DNA of 64,000 nt from Cordilura impudica (Eukaryota > Arthropoda > Insecta > Diptera > Scathophagidae): positions 186,419,758 to 186,483,757 of the forward strand of contig OY821520.1 in assembly GCA_963682025.1 (NCBI GenBank). The letters are read 5' to 3'. The notes under the pieces are model-generated. The model did not search any database. It was not told the DNA's origin and saw nothing but the letters and a program-made list of their open reading frames with translations. Below are positions 23,161 to 35,159 of this stretch, piece by piece. The stretch's first letter is position 1. Every line of letters begins with the position of its first letter. The translations under genes were made by a program, and so were the position numbers.

Positions 23161-24880
23161 AACATTTTTAGATTTCTCTAATCATTTCTGGCGTATCCTC
23201 CTAAATTGGTCGATTACTACGGTGTTCGTCTTAGCAGCTCGTACGACCTCGTAACAAAAATAAATTGAAAATACTTAAAAAATTTAGTTGAATTCATATT
23301 TTCAAATTAAATTTTTTTTTCTAAAACAAATAACTTAAACTACTTTAATTTTTTCGTCTCGTCAGTATAAATTCTCAAAAAACAACCAGCAACAATCTTT
23401 TTGTGATCTTATTTTCCCAAAAACTTTACATTGTGGAAATATTTGGAATATAGATGTTCTCTAGAATAAATTTGGAAAAACTAAAGGGAGTTAAAAATAT
23501 AATTTAAAATTTTTCGTCCTGAAAACTTAAAAAAAAATGTTTTCATTTCTAGAGATTGTTTTCTTTCATTTGAATCACATATTGATTGATATAAATTGAT
23601 GGTTAGAAATATTTATATAAATTTGTAGAAATTTTTATATCCTTAAAATTTTGAAGTGCTTTCAAAAGGAGCAAAGATCAGAAAATAAAAAAAACTGAGT
23701 AAGTAATTTTACTACATATGATCTCTATTTTCTTGTGTATATGGTCCTGTTCAAGGCCAATTGAAACAGCTTTTTGGAATTTTAGTTTATGTGGTAGGTA
23801 CCATTTCCCTCTCTTCCAATCAATATCTAACAAGGTCCCATAGTTCATTACAGATAATGTACCATTTAAACGTTTTGGCCTAGTGCTTACAAAAATAAAA
23901 ATAAAATAATTGACAACTATTGAAATGAGAATTAGGTACTTAATTAAAAAGGATTCCATTTAAAATCTTCTTTAATTGCTCTTTCAAATAAGTCCCAAAC
24001 TTAAAACCTTTTAACATGTTAAAATCATTTATACAAATTTGCATAATTTCAAAACGACCTTGCAAGAGAATTGTGTAATACAACCTTTCCAAACTATCAA
24101 TTTAACTACCACAAGAAACGCATTTAACTTATGTATAAATGATGAGTCAAATAATGAAAATAATTCCCAAACGAAACAAATTAAACGTGTATTTAGCTGT
24201 TGTGGTTGATGCAGTTAGCAAAGAAAACAATAATAAATGAACACGTCGCATAAGACAAACTTGTGGTCGTGGTAACAAGGGAGTAGACATTCTTGAAACA
24301 ATTTCTGTAACAACAACATATGTATGCTAAAAATATTAATGTTAAAGCAAACAACAATAACAACATTCATACTTAGAGTTAATATTAAATAATTTGAACA
24401 AATTAAACCAGCTTACCCATGAGATTTGAATTAACAATTTTTAAATAAACCACTGCATAAAAATAATAAATTATGACTTTTTCCGGGGGGGTGAACAAAA
24501 AAATGGGTTTTTGAAAAAAAAGAAAAGTTTAATTTAACACGCAAATTTTAATAAATTTTTTATAAATATAAAAACAAAAGTCTTGCAAGAGAAGAGTGTT
24601 TTTTTTTAAATGTGCCGTTAATAATCATGACACGAGCCAAAAGAGATGAAAAAAAGAGTCAGTACTGTAGCAAACATTGTCAAGAGCATAACACTACTAC
24701 AGTTCAGTTCAGTTTAGTTTAGTTTTTTTTTTTTAATTTTCTTTAAGCGAATGCAAAATTTTGCTAGGTTTTCGCTTTAGAGAGCATTTTTGTCTGATTA
24801 AAAAAATGTTTGTCTGTTTTCTGTGGCTGTTGAGTTCGATCATTGTAAACAACATATTTCGAAAGAAAAAACATGTTTAA
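23161..24880. other. AT-rich intergenic region upstream of the Gly/Ser/His gene
   Basis: No well-supported gene. It contains the weak open frame at 23678-23959 and a G run near 24485. The last few hundred bases may carry the promoter and enhancers of the gene at 25003. Confidence 0.45.
23678..23959 (-). CDS. Possible small secreted protein or exon, 93 aa (weak)
   Basis: The frame starts with a plausible signal sequence (MESFLIKYLILISIVVNYFI), followed by a basic RPKR and then WKRGKWYLPHKLKFQ. No TATA box, poly(A) signal or recognised domain was found, and an open frame of this length can arise by chance in AT-rich DNA. It could also be the first exon of a gene continuing to the left. Confidence 0.2.
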   Translation of the reverse strand: MESFLIKYLILISIVVNYFIFIFVSTRPKRLNGTLSVMNYGTLLDIDWKRGKWYLPHKLKFQKAVSIGLEQDHIHKKIEIICSKITYSVFFIF

Positions 24881-24881
24881 G

Positions 24882-24889
24882 TATAAAAG
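24882..24889 (+). promoter_or_regulatory. TATA box of the Gly/Ser/His-rich gene
   Basis: TATAAAAG lies 114-121 bp before the start codon. Transcription would start near 24912 with a leader of about 90 bases. Confidence 0.55.
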
Positions 24890-25002
24890 TGCTTGTGTGA
24901 ATGCTCAAAATAAACACTAATCTTTTAGCTTTTAAGCAGCTTACTTGTGGATTTTAGCTTTAAATCATTTGAAGGAATTTTAAGGATTTTATTAAGGATA
25001 CA

Positions 25003-27169
25003 ATGAAGGGATTGGTAAGTTGTTGCTGGTGTTTTGATTTTATGGCCAATCGATTAAGATGAAGTTAATAAGTGATTTTTGGTTTAATTAAGACTGCAAT
25101 TCGGTTGTCTTAAGTTTTTGTACACAGACAATAAATTAATTCTGGTATTGATTTTATGACCAACCGAATTAAGATGAAGTTAATAAGTGAATTTCGAGTT
25201 AATTAAGATTCGGTTGTCTTAATAGTAAATATTTTATTATAATAACATAAAAAATGAGCTGCTACTAAATTTCGGTTAAATTTAGTGGTGATTTTTATTC
25301 TTGTTATTAGACTAAATTTAATTTGAAACGTAAAATATTTAAATATATGAAATTTTGAAGAGAAATCAAAATTATTTTTAAATTCTTCAAAAAATTTTTT
25401 TTTTCAAATTTCAATTTTTGTTTTTATATTTCCTTAATAAAATAAAAGTTTAAAATTTATAAAGCTGTAAATTAATTGGATTGATTTTTTAAAAATCTTT
25501 TTAGCTGTGTTTGTGTTTTTTGCTGGAACTATCTTCCTTGGTCTTGGCAGAGCCTAAACATAAAGTTGCAGAGAAGAAAGGTAAACTGACCGCTTCGGAT
25601 AGAAGCAGTGATTCTAAGTCGAAAAGAGATGCTTCCCTATTAACTGGCAGTTATCATGGTCCCTCTTACAAATATTTACCTCCTAGTGGAGGAGCTTCAT
25701 CTTATGATTCTTATGCCGGCGGCTATCATGGTCTAGTTTCAGCTGGCAGTGGTCATTCTTCAGGTTTTGGCGGTGGTTATAGCTCTAATGGCTTAGGACA
25801 TTCATCAGGTTCCGGCAGTGGTTACAGCTCTAGTGGCTTAGGGCATTCTTCAGGTTATGCCGGTGGTTATAGCCATTCTTCAGGTATTGGCGGTGGTCAT
25901 AGCGCCAGTGGTCTGAGCCATTCATTAGGTTCTGGCGGTGGTCTGGGCCATTCCTCAGGATTTAGTGGTGGCCCTTCTGTCAGCCATCACCAAGGCTCTC
26001 ATCATGGCACATCTTCAGCTGGTTTGGATTATGCTTCTGCTGGTCATCATGCTGCCTCTTCAGGTGTTTATAGTGGTCATTCTTCTGGCAGTGGTATTGT
26101 CTCTTCGGGTGTGGGTTATGCCTCCTCCGGCCATTATTCTGGTGGCCAGGGAGTGGCTCATCACTCAGCTGTTGGTATTAAAGGCGGCTCTCATGGTTAC
26201 TCTAGCGCTCCCACTTATAGCGCGGTTTCTTTGGGTCATGATGGTTTTTCCGGTGCTGGTCATAATAGTTTTGCTTCTTCGGGCGCTGATTCTTCGTCCG
26301 GCCTTGGCTATAAAACCCATGTGATCACATTGCCATCTTTTTCCGTCAATGCTGGCCATAGTGGTTCATCAGCTGGTTCAAGTACTGGTTATCATTATTC
26401 TAAGGGATCACCATCATATACTTCATCCCCTGGTTTTGATGCAAACTCATTTGGCAGTAGTCATAGTCTAGCCTCTGCTGGTGGTCATCACCCTGCCGAT
26501 GATGCTGATCATGTCCATAATGGTGAGCAACAACATCACTATGCGATAAACAGTGGTCAGACAGCTGGTGCTCATGGTGCTGCTGCTTCAGCTTCTTCTT
26601 CTTCTTTGGGCCATCAATCCGGCTATAGCTATGAGTCACCCGTACGACAACATGTTCTGCCGGCCACCAGTTATGGTTTACCCAGAATCACTGTGTATCC
26701 AGAATCAAATTATCACTCACAGCAAACTGGCCACCAGGACTTAGGACCAATATATGCGGCTGGTCATAAAGGTTTAGGTCATTTTACAGACAACAAACCA
26801 CAACAGTTGCATACCAGCATTAAAGGCTCTAGCTTTAGACAAGCTTCATACTCAAAAGCTCCTTTCCGACCTTCAGCGTTCTTGGGTGCCAAATATGAAG
26901 GTTCGGCTCATAACGAAGAATCTGGCCAACAATACTTAGCGGCCAGCACAGGAGTGGGAGCTGATTCCACAGGCCATGATTATGCCATAGCCTCGGGACC
27001 ATCAGCTGTCTATCAAGAACCACAATACCAAACAAATGTAGAGGCGCAAGCTACCCCCATACATGAAACGGTCTCCAACTACAATAATGAGGTCGGCTAC
27101 AGTGAAAATTCCTCAGCTGGCAGCTATTTGGCGCCTAGCCAAAATTATGGAGCACCTTATAAACATTAA
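25003..27169 (+). CDS. Secreted Gly/Ser/His-rich structural protein, 558 aa, two exons
   Basis: Exon 1 (25003-25014) encodes only Met-Lys-Gly-Leu and ends at GTAAGT. The intron is 25015-25504 (490 bp), ending TTTTTAG, phase 0. Exon 2 is 25505-27169. Joined, the N-terminus MKGLLCLCFLLELSSLVLA is a clear signal peptide cleaved before EPKHK. From about residue 60 to 200 the protein is built of irregular repeats around GHSSGxGGGYSSxGL. The middle is His/Ser/Gly-rich, and the last third is more complex, with YGLPRITVYPESNYHS near residue 393 and a YLAPSQNYGAPYKH terminus. No enzyme motif and almost no Cys. A first exon of four codons interrupting the signal peptide is common in insect cuticle-protein genes, and the composition fits a cuticle or other extracellular-matrix protein; this role is inferred. 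A TATA box is at 24882 and AATAAA at 27382. The frame is free of lesions over 558 codons. I did not assign an orthologue. Confidence 0.85.
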
Positions 27170-27221
27170 ATTTTTACAATTTTCCCTTACTTAAATTTTC
27201 AATTTCTTACTTCCCCTCCCT

Positions 27222-27235
27222 CCCCCCCCCCCCCC
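27222..27235. repeat. Poly(C) run, 14 bases
   Basis: An uninterrupted C tract in the 3' UTR of the Gly/Ser/His gene, unusual in such AT-rich DNA. A second run of 15 C is at 28168-28182. Confidence 0.8.
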
Positions 27236-27381
27236 TGCCACGTTTCACAACTTAAATTCGCTATTATTATCCCTATTCTGTAAAAACCAAACCCATATCA
27301 ACTAAATTTAATTTATTTATGTTAAAACCAAAACAAACAATTTCTACCACTCGAAAAATCAATGTATTATAATTTAAGTAT

Positions 27382-27387
27382 AATAAA
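27382..27387 (+). promoter_or_regulatory. Poly(A) signal of the Gly/Ser/His gene
   Basis: AATAAA lies 213 bases after the stop codon, within an A/T-rich tail that offers further AATAAA matches to about 27425. Confidence 0.5.
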
Positions 27388-27429
27388 TAAAAAAATTTTA
27401 CATCGAAAAATAAAAAAAAAATAAATAAA

Positions 27430-28990
27430 AAAAATTAATAAAAAATGTCGTTTTTTGCAATTAGAAATTCATCTCACAATTGGCATGATGTCAACAACGA
27501 AACTTTCCCACTTTGGGTATTAAATTATGGCGATGATAAAAATGTAGATTAATCCAGCAAACTGGTAAAAAAAAAACATTGCCAAGTTTATAAAGATTTT
27601 TAAAAGAATTTCAATCGATTGTATTAATATGCATTAGGTGTTGACTCTATATAAACAAAGAAAACGTTAATAAAATTTGTAATATCGTTTAAATTACAAA
27701 GACAGAAAAAAGGGAATTGCTTAATAGTTTTGCAATAATTAAAAAAAATAATAATTTAAAATAATTTGAATATGAATTGAGAAGATGTTTTTGATGATAA
27801 AGATGGTGGAAAAACTATTGTTAGTGATAATATAAAACCACATCAAGTTTGTTGCTTAAGTCTTTTGATGTTAATTTTTTTCACGGCAGATGATTTAAAT
27901 CTATTAGTTTAATGTCATTGTGATCATGATAATTAAAAAAAAAAAAAAAACAAAATATGTCTTTTAAGTCTTTTGTTTATTTTCCATTACAAAATAATTG
28001 CAAAAGTTAAAAATAATAATTATTTAATTATTTATTTAATAACACACACACACTAATTTCGTAGTATTTGAAGAATATCCCCCAATGAAATATTTAAACT
28101 CTCTGAACTATAAGTTCACAGTTAATATTTTTAGTTAACCTTAATATATAATTAATCTTTCACCATACCCCCCCCCCCCCCCACCAAAAAAAAGTAAAGC
28201 ATTCAAACTGTTAGACAAAAGTTATATGATATAAACTGGACGATTGTGAAGTTTGAATGTTAAACCTTTTTCAACCGTACATCACATGACGTCATTATTG
28301 ATTAAATAATTTAAACACATACATTTTAGATATATAAATTTAGTTAAAATATGCATATTAAGGTCGATTTTATGTTTGTTAAAATATATTGAAAGAAAGT
28401 GAATGTAAAATGTTATCATTTGTGCAATTTTAGTTGTTTAATTATATATCCATTGTCTAAGGTTTAGCTTCAGTTAACGTCTATAAAACAGCCATCATTG
28501 GTTGTTGTAAATATTTATTAAAAAAAAAGATTAATGTAAAATGAGTTATTTCTTTCATATTATGTTACCATAGTTTATTTTTAGATTTTTTATTTTTTTT
28601 AATTTTTTAATTTTTCACTCTTCTGTACTGTATTGAAAATGTTGACAGCGTTTTTTTTTTTTTTGTTGTTTTTGCTAAAAGATTATTAATTAGCTTTTAA
28701 GTGCAATGTTTGATAAATTTAATTTTGATAAATTGTTTTAAGTGGGTTTAACTTTTTTTAAATTTTCTTTTCTTACAACCTTGAAAAAATATTTTTAAAG
28801 TCTTGTTCTCAAATCCAAAAAAAAAACTCGTTGGTTGTTTATATAGTTTACATTCTAGATGACTTATGTTTCATTATGAAACTGAATTTGATTTATTGCT
28901 TTCATATAGCCCTTAACACCATACAGCAGGTGTATATAGGTTTGATATACCGTTAGTAATAATTGGAAAATAAATATGGACATAATTAAA
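27430..28990. other. AT-rich intergenic region with a second poly(C) run
   Basis: No reading frame with a family motif. It holds C15 at 28168-28182 followed by an A run, (CA)n at about 28045, and many A and T homopolymers. Confidence 0.45.
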
Positions 28991-28993
28991 TAT

Positions 28994-31990
28994 AGGGTCA
29001 ACGGGGGTAATTGTGAACAGGGATAGTTGTAAACGCGCTTTAATTCTCCAAAAACCGATTTTCCATTGAGGAATGCCATACCATTATTTGAAAATATGAT
29101 ATATTTCCGTTATGCTGACACTTTCCCGACGTAATATGTAAATAGTATGATCATTGGCGAGATTTATTAATATTTCTGTATTTTCAAGCTTTTTTGGTGT
29201 TGAGTAAAATTGTTTTAAAACATAAAATAAGTGATGAAAGTAAGTAACTGTTTTATTTATTATTATGTTAAATATAAGTGTTAATACATGTGATGAATTT
29301 TTTAATTCTATGTAACGAATTATAAAAGTTATTGGCCGTTTACAATTACCCCATTTCTTTTACATCATGGTTAAATATGAACACCAAAATGCGGTAAAAG
29401 TAAACATATTGGGGTAATTATAAACATACCGTTTGAAATGGACTAAGCGTTGACCTAATATAATTTCAATTCAAAAAGATGCCACGTGTGTATAAATGAA
29501 ATAGTACACCTCCATCTTATACATCAGAATATATCTTACATGCAGTGGAAGACGTCAACAACAAAAATAAGACATACCGACAAGCTGAAGAAACATACGG
29601 GGTCCCAAAGTCAGTTATTTTTAATCGAATTGGTGGTAGGCAAAATATTCCTGCCATTGTATCACGATAGAGAAAGCCTACATTATCGTCAGAGGTGGAG
29701 GACACCATCCCAATGTGCCTAATTTCAATATCTCGGGCTGGTTACACTTGCGATAAGGAGGATGTTTTTAATTAAGTAGGTACCTATGAGAAAACAAAGA
29801 ACTTGGTTACCTCTTTCAATAGTGGGAAGCAAGGAGATGACTGGTTCCGTAGTTTTACTTCAAGATATCCAACCCCTCACTGAAAAAACCACTTACAAAA
29901 ACGCATCAAGGTGCCCGAAAAGTTGACATAATTTTTGACTTTTACGAAAAAATTACCAAAGTTTACGATGATTTTAATTTGCTAAGCCCCGACAAGGCGG
30001 CTTTTATTTTGAGCGCGGATGAAATTGGTTTCGGCAGTAATCCAAATCGCTTGAGAGATATCGGGGAAAAAGGGATACCCTTAAGCCGTGTTTCTGGTGG
30101 TTCTGACAGAGTGTCAACAACCGTCTAGGCTTGTGTATCTACTATCCACTAATTTTTTTCAAAGGCGGCGCTGTTCAGGCACGATAGACCTCAATAGATT
30201 GCTTATCAGGTTGGACAGAAGAACCTCAATTTTATCATTGGATTACGAGTGGACTCATTCCTCACCTCCAAAAAGTTCTTCTGTTCTTCTCTAAGATGGT
30301 CACTCTAGCCATAACTGTGTAAGGGTCGTTGAAGAATCTCTTAAAGATAATATTCAACTAATTCGTTTCACAAGTCATTTAACCGACAACTTACAACCAC
30401 TCGACAAATGTGTTTTTTGTCCAGTTAAAACAGCGTGGGACAAATCTCTTGTCAATTATGGCTAAAAGATGATGGGCAAAGGAAGTTGCCGGCTTCCTAA
30501 AAGTGAATTTGCTTGCCTTCTGAAACCGATTTAGGAAAATAATCTTAAGTCTGCAAACATTGTATAAGGATTTAGATCCACCGGGATTTTCCCATTTGAT
30601 CCGACCAAATTTTATGCTTTGAGCGCAAAGGAGCAAGGTATTTTTAGCGATGTAGTTCACCAGAACATGCAACCCCATCTATTGCAGTGTCTCAATAATA
30701 ATCAACACCATCTTTTCCACTTGACTTTGTAGAAGCTAAAATGTGTGTTAGCCATTCCGCTCCTCTGCTACGTACAGCCCAGATTGAGATGTCATCGACT
30801 TCAAAAAGTAATTAAACTTTAGCTGATTGATGTACTTTTCATGGTCTATTATTTTGTGTCTTGGTTCTTCCCAAACTTTCGATAATACCAGAAACGCAAG
30901 CACAGTGCAGACTGAATTACCATTGCCTCCACTATCTACGATGTCACCTCCTCAAGGTAAGTTATTGATTAAGCATTTATATTTTAATTTATCTGCTTAA
31001 GTTAAACTTTATATTCTAATTTGCATTTTGTTTCTTTTTAAAGAACTTTTGAAAAATATTTTCGTTCTACAAAATTCGTCTCCGTCTTCTATAATTAAAC
31101 CAGAAATTGTTAAGAAGGTAGTTTCACGCTTAAAGCAAATGAAATACGGAGAAGTTCTAACGGATGAAGTGCTAATCCGTTGAAAACAAGCTGATGAGCT
31201 CAAAGCTGAAAAGTTGTCAAAAAAGGGATCTAAGAAAGAAAAACCTATGCTTCAGGAGAAAATAAAAAAGTCCAAAATCAAAAAAGTAAAGACCAGGAAG
31301 ACAAATTTGAGCTCATCTTCAGATAACGACGATGTATCTATACCGAGCATTGAATCCGTATGGAATGAAAGGATAGAAGAGACCGAAGAGGTAGAATATC
31401 TGGACATTGAGGAAATAAACATCTTAAGTCATTTTGTCGTTGTCAATTTGAAGGGTGGAAAACGGCTTGCTACCTCATATAAGTACGTTTGTGAGATTTC
31501 CAGAGTCCTGTAGATTTTCAGAAAAAGAGTAGTCGGGACTATAAGTATTGGTTTCTTTAAAAACAATGTTTCAAGTTGCCGAAAGTTTTGTTTCGATTAA
31601 CCAAGTTCTTGGAATGTTGCCAGATCCAATAAAAACTATTGTCGAAAGAAAGGTTACTGTGAAAGATTAATGCAAAAGTTCCAGTTTTGGAATTGTAACG
31701 TTTAAACTTAAATTTACAAGAATTTTCTTTTTAATTTCATAATTACAAAATCTTTGTATCGTTCATTTTCAGGTAAAACCTTGAAACAAAATCCTTTTAA
31801 ACAACTAACTCTAAATTTGGCTCGTTACTTAATTTTCTTTGGGGTAATTGTGAACATTGGATTTTTGACTTATTTTCTTCATCAAATGTTTTCATTTTGA
31901 TTTAGTTCACTTTTAGCCCAAATGGTTTTATTCTACAGGCTTAGGAGGCTGAGTTCCTTGTTTTCATTTACCCCATTTTTCCCCTTTTCC
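28994..31990 (+). mobile_element. pogo/Tigger-like DNA transposon, decayed
   Basis: The left end at about 28994 reads GGGTCAACGGGGGTAATTGTG; near the right end the inverted complement of 31962-31980 reads GGGGTAAATGAAAACA. The motif GGGGTAATTGTGAAC recurs at 31839, and close relatives lie inverted at 29339-29356 and direct at 29409-29427, so both flanks carry subterminal repeats. The transposase relic lies between. Exact ends and a TA duplication could not be proven. Confidence 0.55.
29480..31513 (+). pseudogene. pogo/Tigger-like (CENP-B/jerky-type) transposase relic
   Basis: The N-terminal helix-turn-helix is readable as AVEDVNNKNKTYRQAEETYG and VPKSVIFNRIGG at 29535-29635. The middle is full of stops. 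DDE-domain blocks appear as LTDNLQPLDKCVFCPVKTAW and DKSLVNYG at 30378-30460, then KMMGKGS and RLPKSEFACLL, and GFRSTGIFPFDPTKFYAL near 30570-30620. A plausible intron (GTAAGT at 30957 to AG at 31042) separates this from a Lys-rich tail. The last open piece, 31214-31513, holds runs of Lys and Ser followed by acidic residues, as in the C-termini of insect Tigger-like proteins. More than ten lesions are present. Superfamily is sure from the QPLD block. Confidence 0.7.
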
Positions 31991-32164
31991 TAAAAAGGCG
32001 GAATTTTTACAAAAACTAATGAACTTACACAATTACAATTATTTTTTCTAAAAGATGAAAGAATTTAAATGTAAGTTCAAGCAACCCAAATTATCAATAT
32101 CGCATAGTTAAGATGGATGAAACACTATAAATTAAGAAAAAACGAAAATGCAAAATCTTTTACA

Positions 32165-32505
32165 AAATTTTACAAAATCTTTTACAACAATGTAAAGCTG
32201 CACATTATCTGCATACATTTGTATATCACGGTTGTTTAGTTGTGAAGGTAAGTCATTGGCTTGTATAGCATACAAAAGTGGACCTTTAGGTACCTCACGA
32301 TCAATTAGTAAAGTGCCTGTTTTCCCAATGCCATTGTAGACGGATTGACTTCTATCATTAAGGTATGTGCCAATAAATTTTGTTGCAGTAGGTGAAAAAT
32401 TTTACATATTTTTAAGCTTAAAACAAAGTGTTTAGTGCTCCACCGTATCGAAAGCTTTATAATGATCCAGTAGAATCAAAACTGATTATCTCGTTATCTA
32501 ATTTA
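32165..32505 (-). pseudogene. Jockey-group LINE fragment (reverse transcriptase palm)
   Basis: The minus strand reads LLDHYKAFDTVEH near 32475, DRSQSVYNGIGK, a relative of GxPQG, LLYAIQANDLPSQLNNRDIQ and MYADNVQLYI at about 32215-32185. This matches the palm region of the LINE at 57001-59757. The second Asp of the YADD box is Asn here. It abuts the next LINE. Confidence 0.6.
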
Positions 32506-32519
32506 TTCCTATATACATA

Positions 32520-34735
32520 TAGTTGTAGTACGCTTGGCTTTCTCTTTAATATGGTTGACGTGTGCCTTCCACATCAACTTGCTGCCTAGTATTATGCCCA
32601 GATATTTTACCTCTGTTTTTGGTTCGATGACTTCACCTAGAATTTAATTGCGTACCATCTTGGAAGTTTTCTTCTCTTGGTAAATGGTATAATAGTGGCC
32701 TTTGTCGGATTGATGTTCAGTCCTGTTGCCCTACACCATTGATTGATAATTCTCAGCCCTCTTTGGATAATGTCACAAAGGGTTTCCTCGAATTTGCCTC
32801 TTGCTATTATGACTATATCGTCCGCGTAGCCTTGACATTCTATACCTGCTTCCGACAGTTCCAACAACCAGACTCCACATTAGAGGCGAAAGAACCCCTC
32901 CCTGTGGATATCCTCTGGTTGTGTTGACGGCTATGGTTTCTCCTTCTGCTAATGTTTCTGCTGATCTTGTGTTGAGAACTTCTACCATCCATCTTGACGT
33001 CACTGAATCTACTCCTCTTCGGTTTAATGCCCTTTCTTTTACATCATGTGAAGTATTATCAAAGGCTCCTTCTATATCTAGGAAGGCACAAACGGCTATT
33101 TCCTTCTCATCCAGTGATTTTTGAATAGTGCCCACTAGGTTGGTACGAGCGGTCTCTGTTGATCTGCCCGCTCTATACGCATGCTGGTTTGGATGCAAAG
33201 GAATCTGTTGTAATATCCCACATCTTAAATAGTTGTCCACTGCTTTTTAAAGTGTCTTTAACATGAAAGATATTAGGCTTTTTGGTCTGAATGATTTTGG
33301 ATGTGCAGTGTCTTTCTTCCCCACTTTGGGTATGAACACCACTTTTTCCCTCCTCCATGCCTCTGGTATGTATCCCAAGGCCAAGCTGCTACGTCCAATA
33401 TTTATAAAGAATGGTAAAATTTCCTTTAGGCCCTTTTGTAATAAGGCAGGAAAAATCCCATCCATACCGGGGGACTTGTAGGGTTGAAATGTGCCTAAAG
33501 CCCATTCTAGTCTTTCCCTTGAACAAATTTCGGTTGCTATTTGCTATTTTCTCGACTAGGGTTTCTTGGACTGTTACTCGACCGTTCGTTGTCTACTGCC
33601 ACACTTCCTAGAAAGTGTGTCTTTAATAACAACTCTGCCCTTTCTCGGCCATTTATTATGTAACTACCGTCTTCTTTCCTAAGTGACATTGTTAGTTCTG
33701 GCCCGCATTTCGCAAATGTTCTGTATAGCCTTGCCGTTTCCGGGAGAGATTCCATACTTTCACAGAATTTCCTGAAGCTTATTTTTTTAGCTTTCCTTAT
33801 TTCTTTGTTATATTCAGTTAGTTTGGCCCTATAAAGCTCCCACTGCACGTTTCGTTTTGCCCTATTGCCGAGCCTACGAACTTCGGTTCTGAGTGTGGAG
33901 AGATTATCGTTCCACCAAACTGCGTCTTTCTCCTTGCCCCTCGCTTTCTCGGGGAAGCTACTAAAATAGGCATCCAAGGGCCCCCTTCATATGGGCCACA
34001 CTGTCATCGAGCTCATACTGATTCCGTATGCGTTTGCTCAATGTTATTACACCTCACCCAATTTGTTTTTCTTGGATTTCTATAGGAATTTGCCTGAATA
34101 TTTAGGCCCTCTAGCGAAAATTCAATTATCTTATGGTCTGATAATGATTCCCCATCGGATACCCTCCGATTTCTCGTAATTCTAGCTAAGCTTGGACTAG
34201 CTACCGTAATGTTTAAGACCTCCTCTCTTACCCTTGTAACGAATGTAGGTCTATTTCCCCCATTTAGTACTTCTAGGTTAGATGTTAGTAAAAATTCGAA
34301 TAGGTACTCATCCCGATTATTTGTGTTAGTGCTGCCCCATATTGTGTTATGTGCATTGGCATCGCATCCCAGTAAGAGCTGCAAGTTTTGACTTCTGCAG
34401 AAGTCCACTAGTCGCTGTACCTCTGGCGGTGATGTTGAAGTTTCATCGCCCGGAAAGTATGCTGATGCCACCACTATGACCCGTTTTCTGCCCTCGATGT
34501 TGATGGGGGCTTGGATGGGAACCAAGTCCCGCGTCATGAATTCTATAAGACAAGTGTATTTAATATCTTTACTAATTAATATGCATGCTCTGGGCGACGT
34601 AGGTCTACTGTCCCATATTACCTTGCCGCTACCGCAGCAGGGTCCTTGCCCTAGCGATCGCTGCGGATGCAGCTTTTACATGGTGGACGTTAACCTGGGC
34701 GAAGTTGATATGTGATCCATTATTCGGCATAATGC
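32520..34735 (-). pseudogene. R1/LOA-like LINE ORF2, degenerate
   Basis: On the minus strand the endonuclease starts near 34735 (NFAQVNVHHVKAASAAIARA) and continues 34537-34013 with VASAYFPGDE, LLLGCDANAHNTIWGS and SDGESLSDHKIIEF, so the catalytic Asp/His region is preserved. A linker (33977-33537) has VWWNDNLSTLRTEVRRL. Reverse transcriptase blocks are LLQKGLKEILPFF, HPNQHAYRAGRSTETA, VCAFLDIEGAFDNTSH at about 33105, RGYPQGGVLSPLMWSLVV near 32915 and GYADDIVIIARGKFEE at 32835-32785, so the YADD motif is intact. After 32637 the frame continues as KTEVKYLGIILGSKL to about 32530. Four or more frameshifts break it. The 5' half of the element (ORF1) is missing, as in a 5'-truncated copy. Confidence 0.8.
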
Positions 34736-34979
34736 CTAATATAGTATATAGTTCGTTTTGTATATTAGCGAAGGTAGTAAAATTATACACATGACTTTTA
34801 TATATACAGCAATTTTTTCTGGCACCGGTAGTTAATATCAGACAAATGATTAAAGCCGCAAGATCAATGTTTTTCAGGGTATTAATTTCATTGGCAAAAA
34901 AATATTGAAAAACGAAATTTTGTGAAAAAACCTTCGAAACTTTTAGATTGTAAAATATTTTCTCGTTAGGACACATACA

Positions 34980-35155
34980 TTATCTTATCGTTAGGACACA
35001 TACATTATCTTACAACAAAAATTGGAAATTTTTTCATAAAAAATTGACAAAATGTTGGGTTTTCTAGCGTGTACATTTCACTGACTCTGATTGCAAATTT
35101 ATAAAAATTTAAAAATTTTATTATTTTTAAACTCTTTCTTTCAACTCAATCGCTC
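34980..35155. other. AT-rich spacer with a short direct repeat
   Basis: The words CGTTAGGACACATACATTAT and CGTTAGGACACATACATTATC occur twice in direct order (34965-35010). Otherwise nothing is recognised. Confidence 0.4.
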
Positions 35156-35159
35156 TGTC

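Noticed and set aside
25938..26324. Hydrophobic 128-codon frame and other overlapping frames within 25.9-27.0 kb
   Set aside because: They are shadows of the Gly/Ser/His-rich coding sequence in other frames.
28864..29079. 71-codon minus-strand frame
   Set aside because: It overlaps the left end of the pogo-like element and has no family motif.
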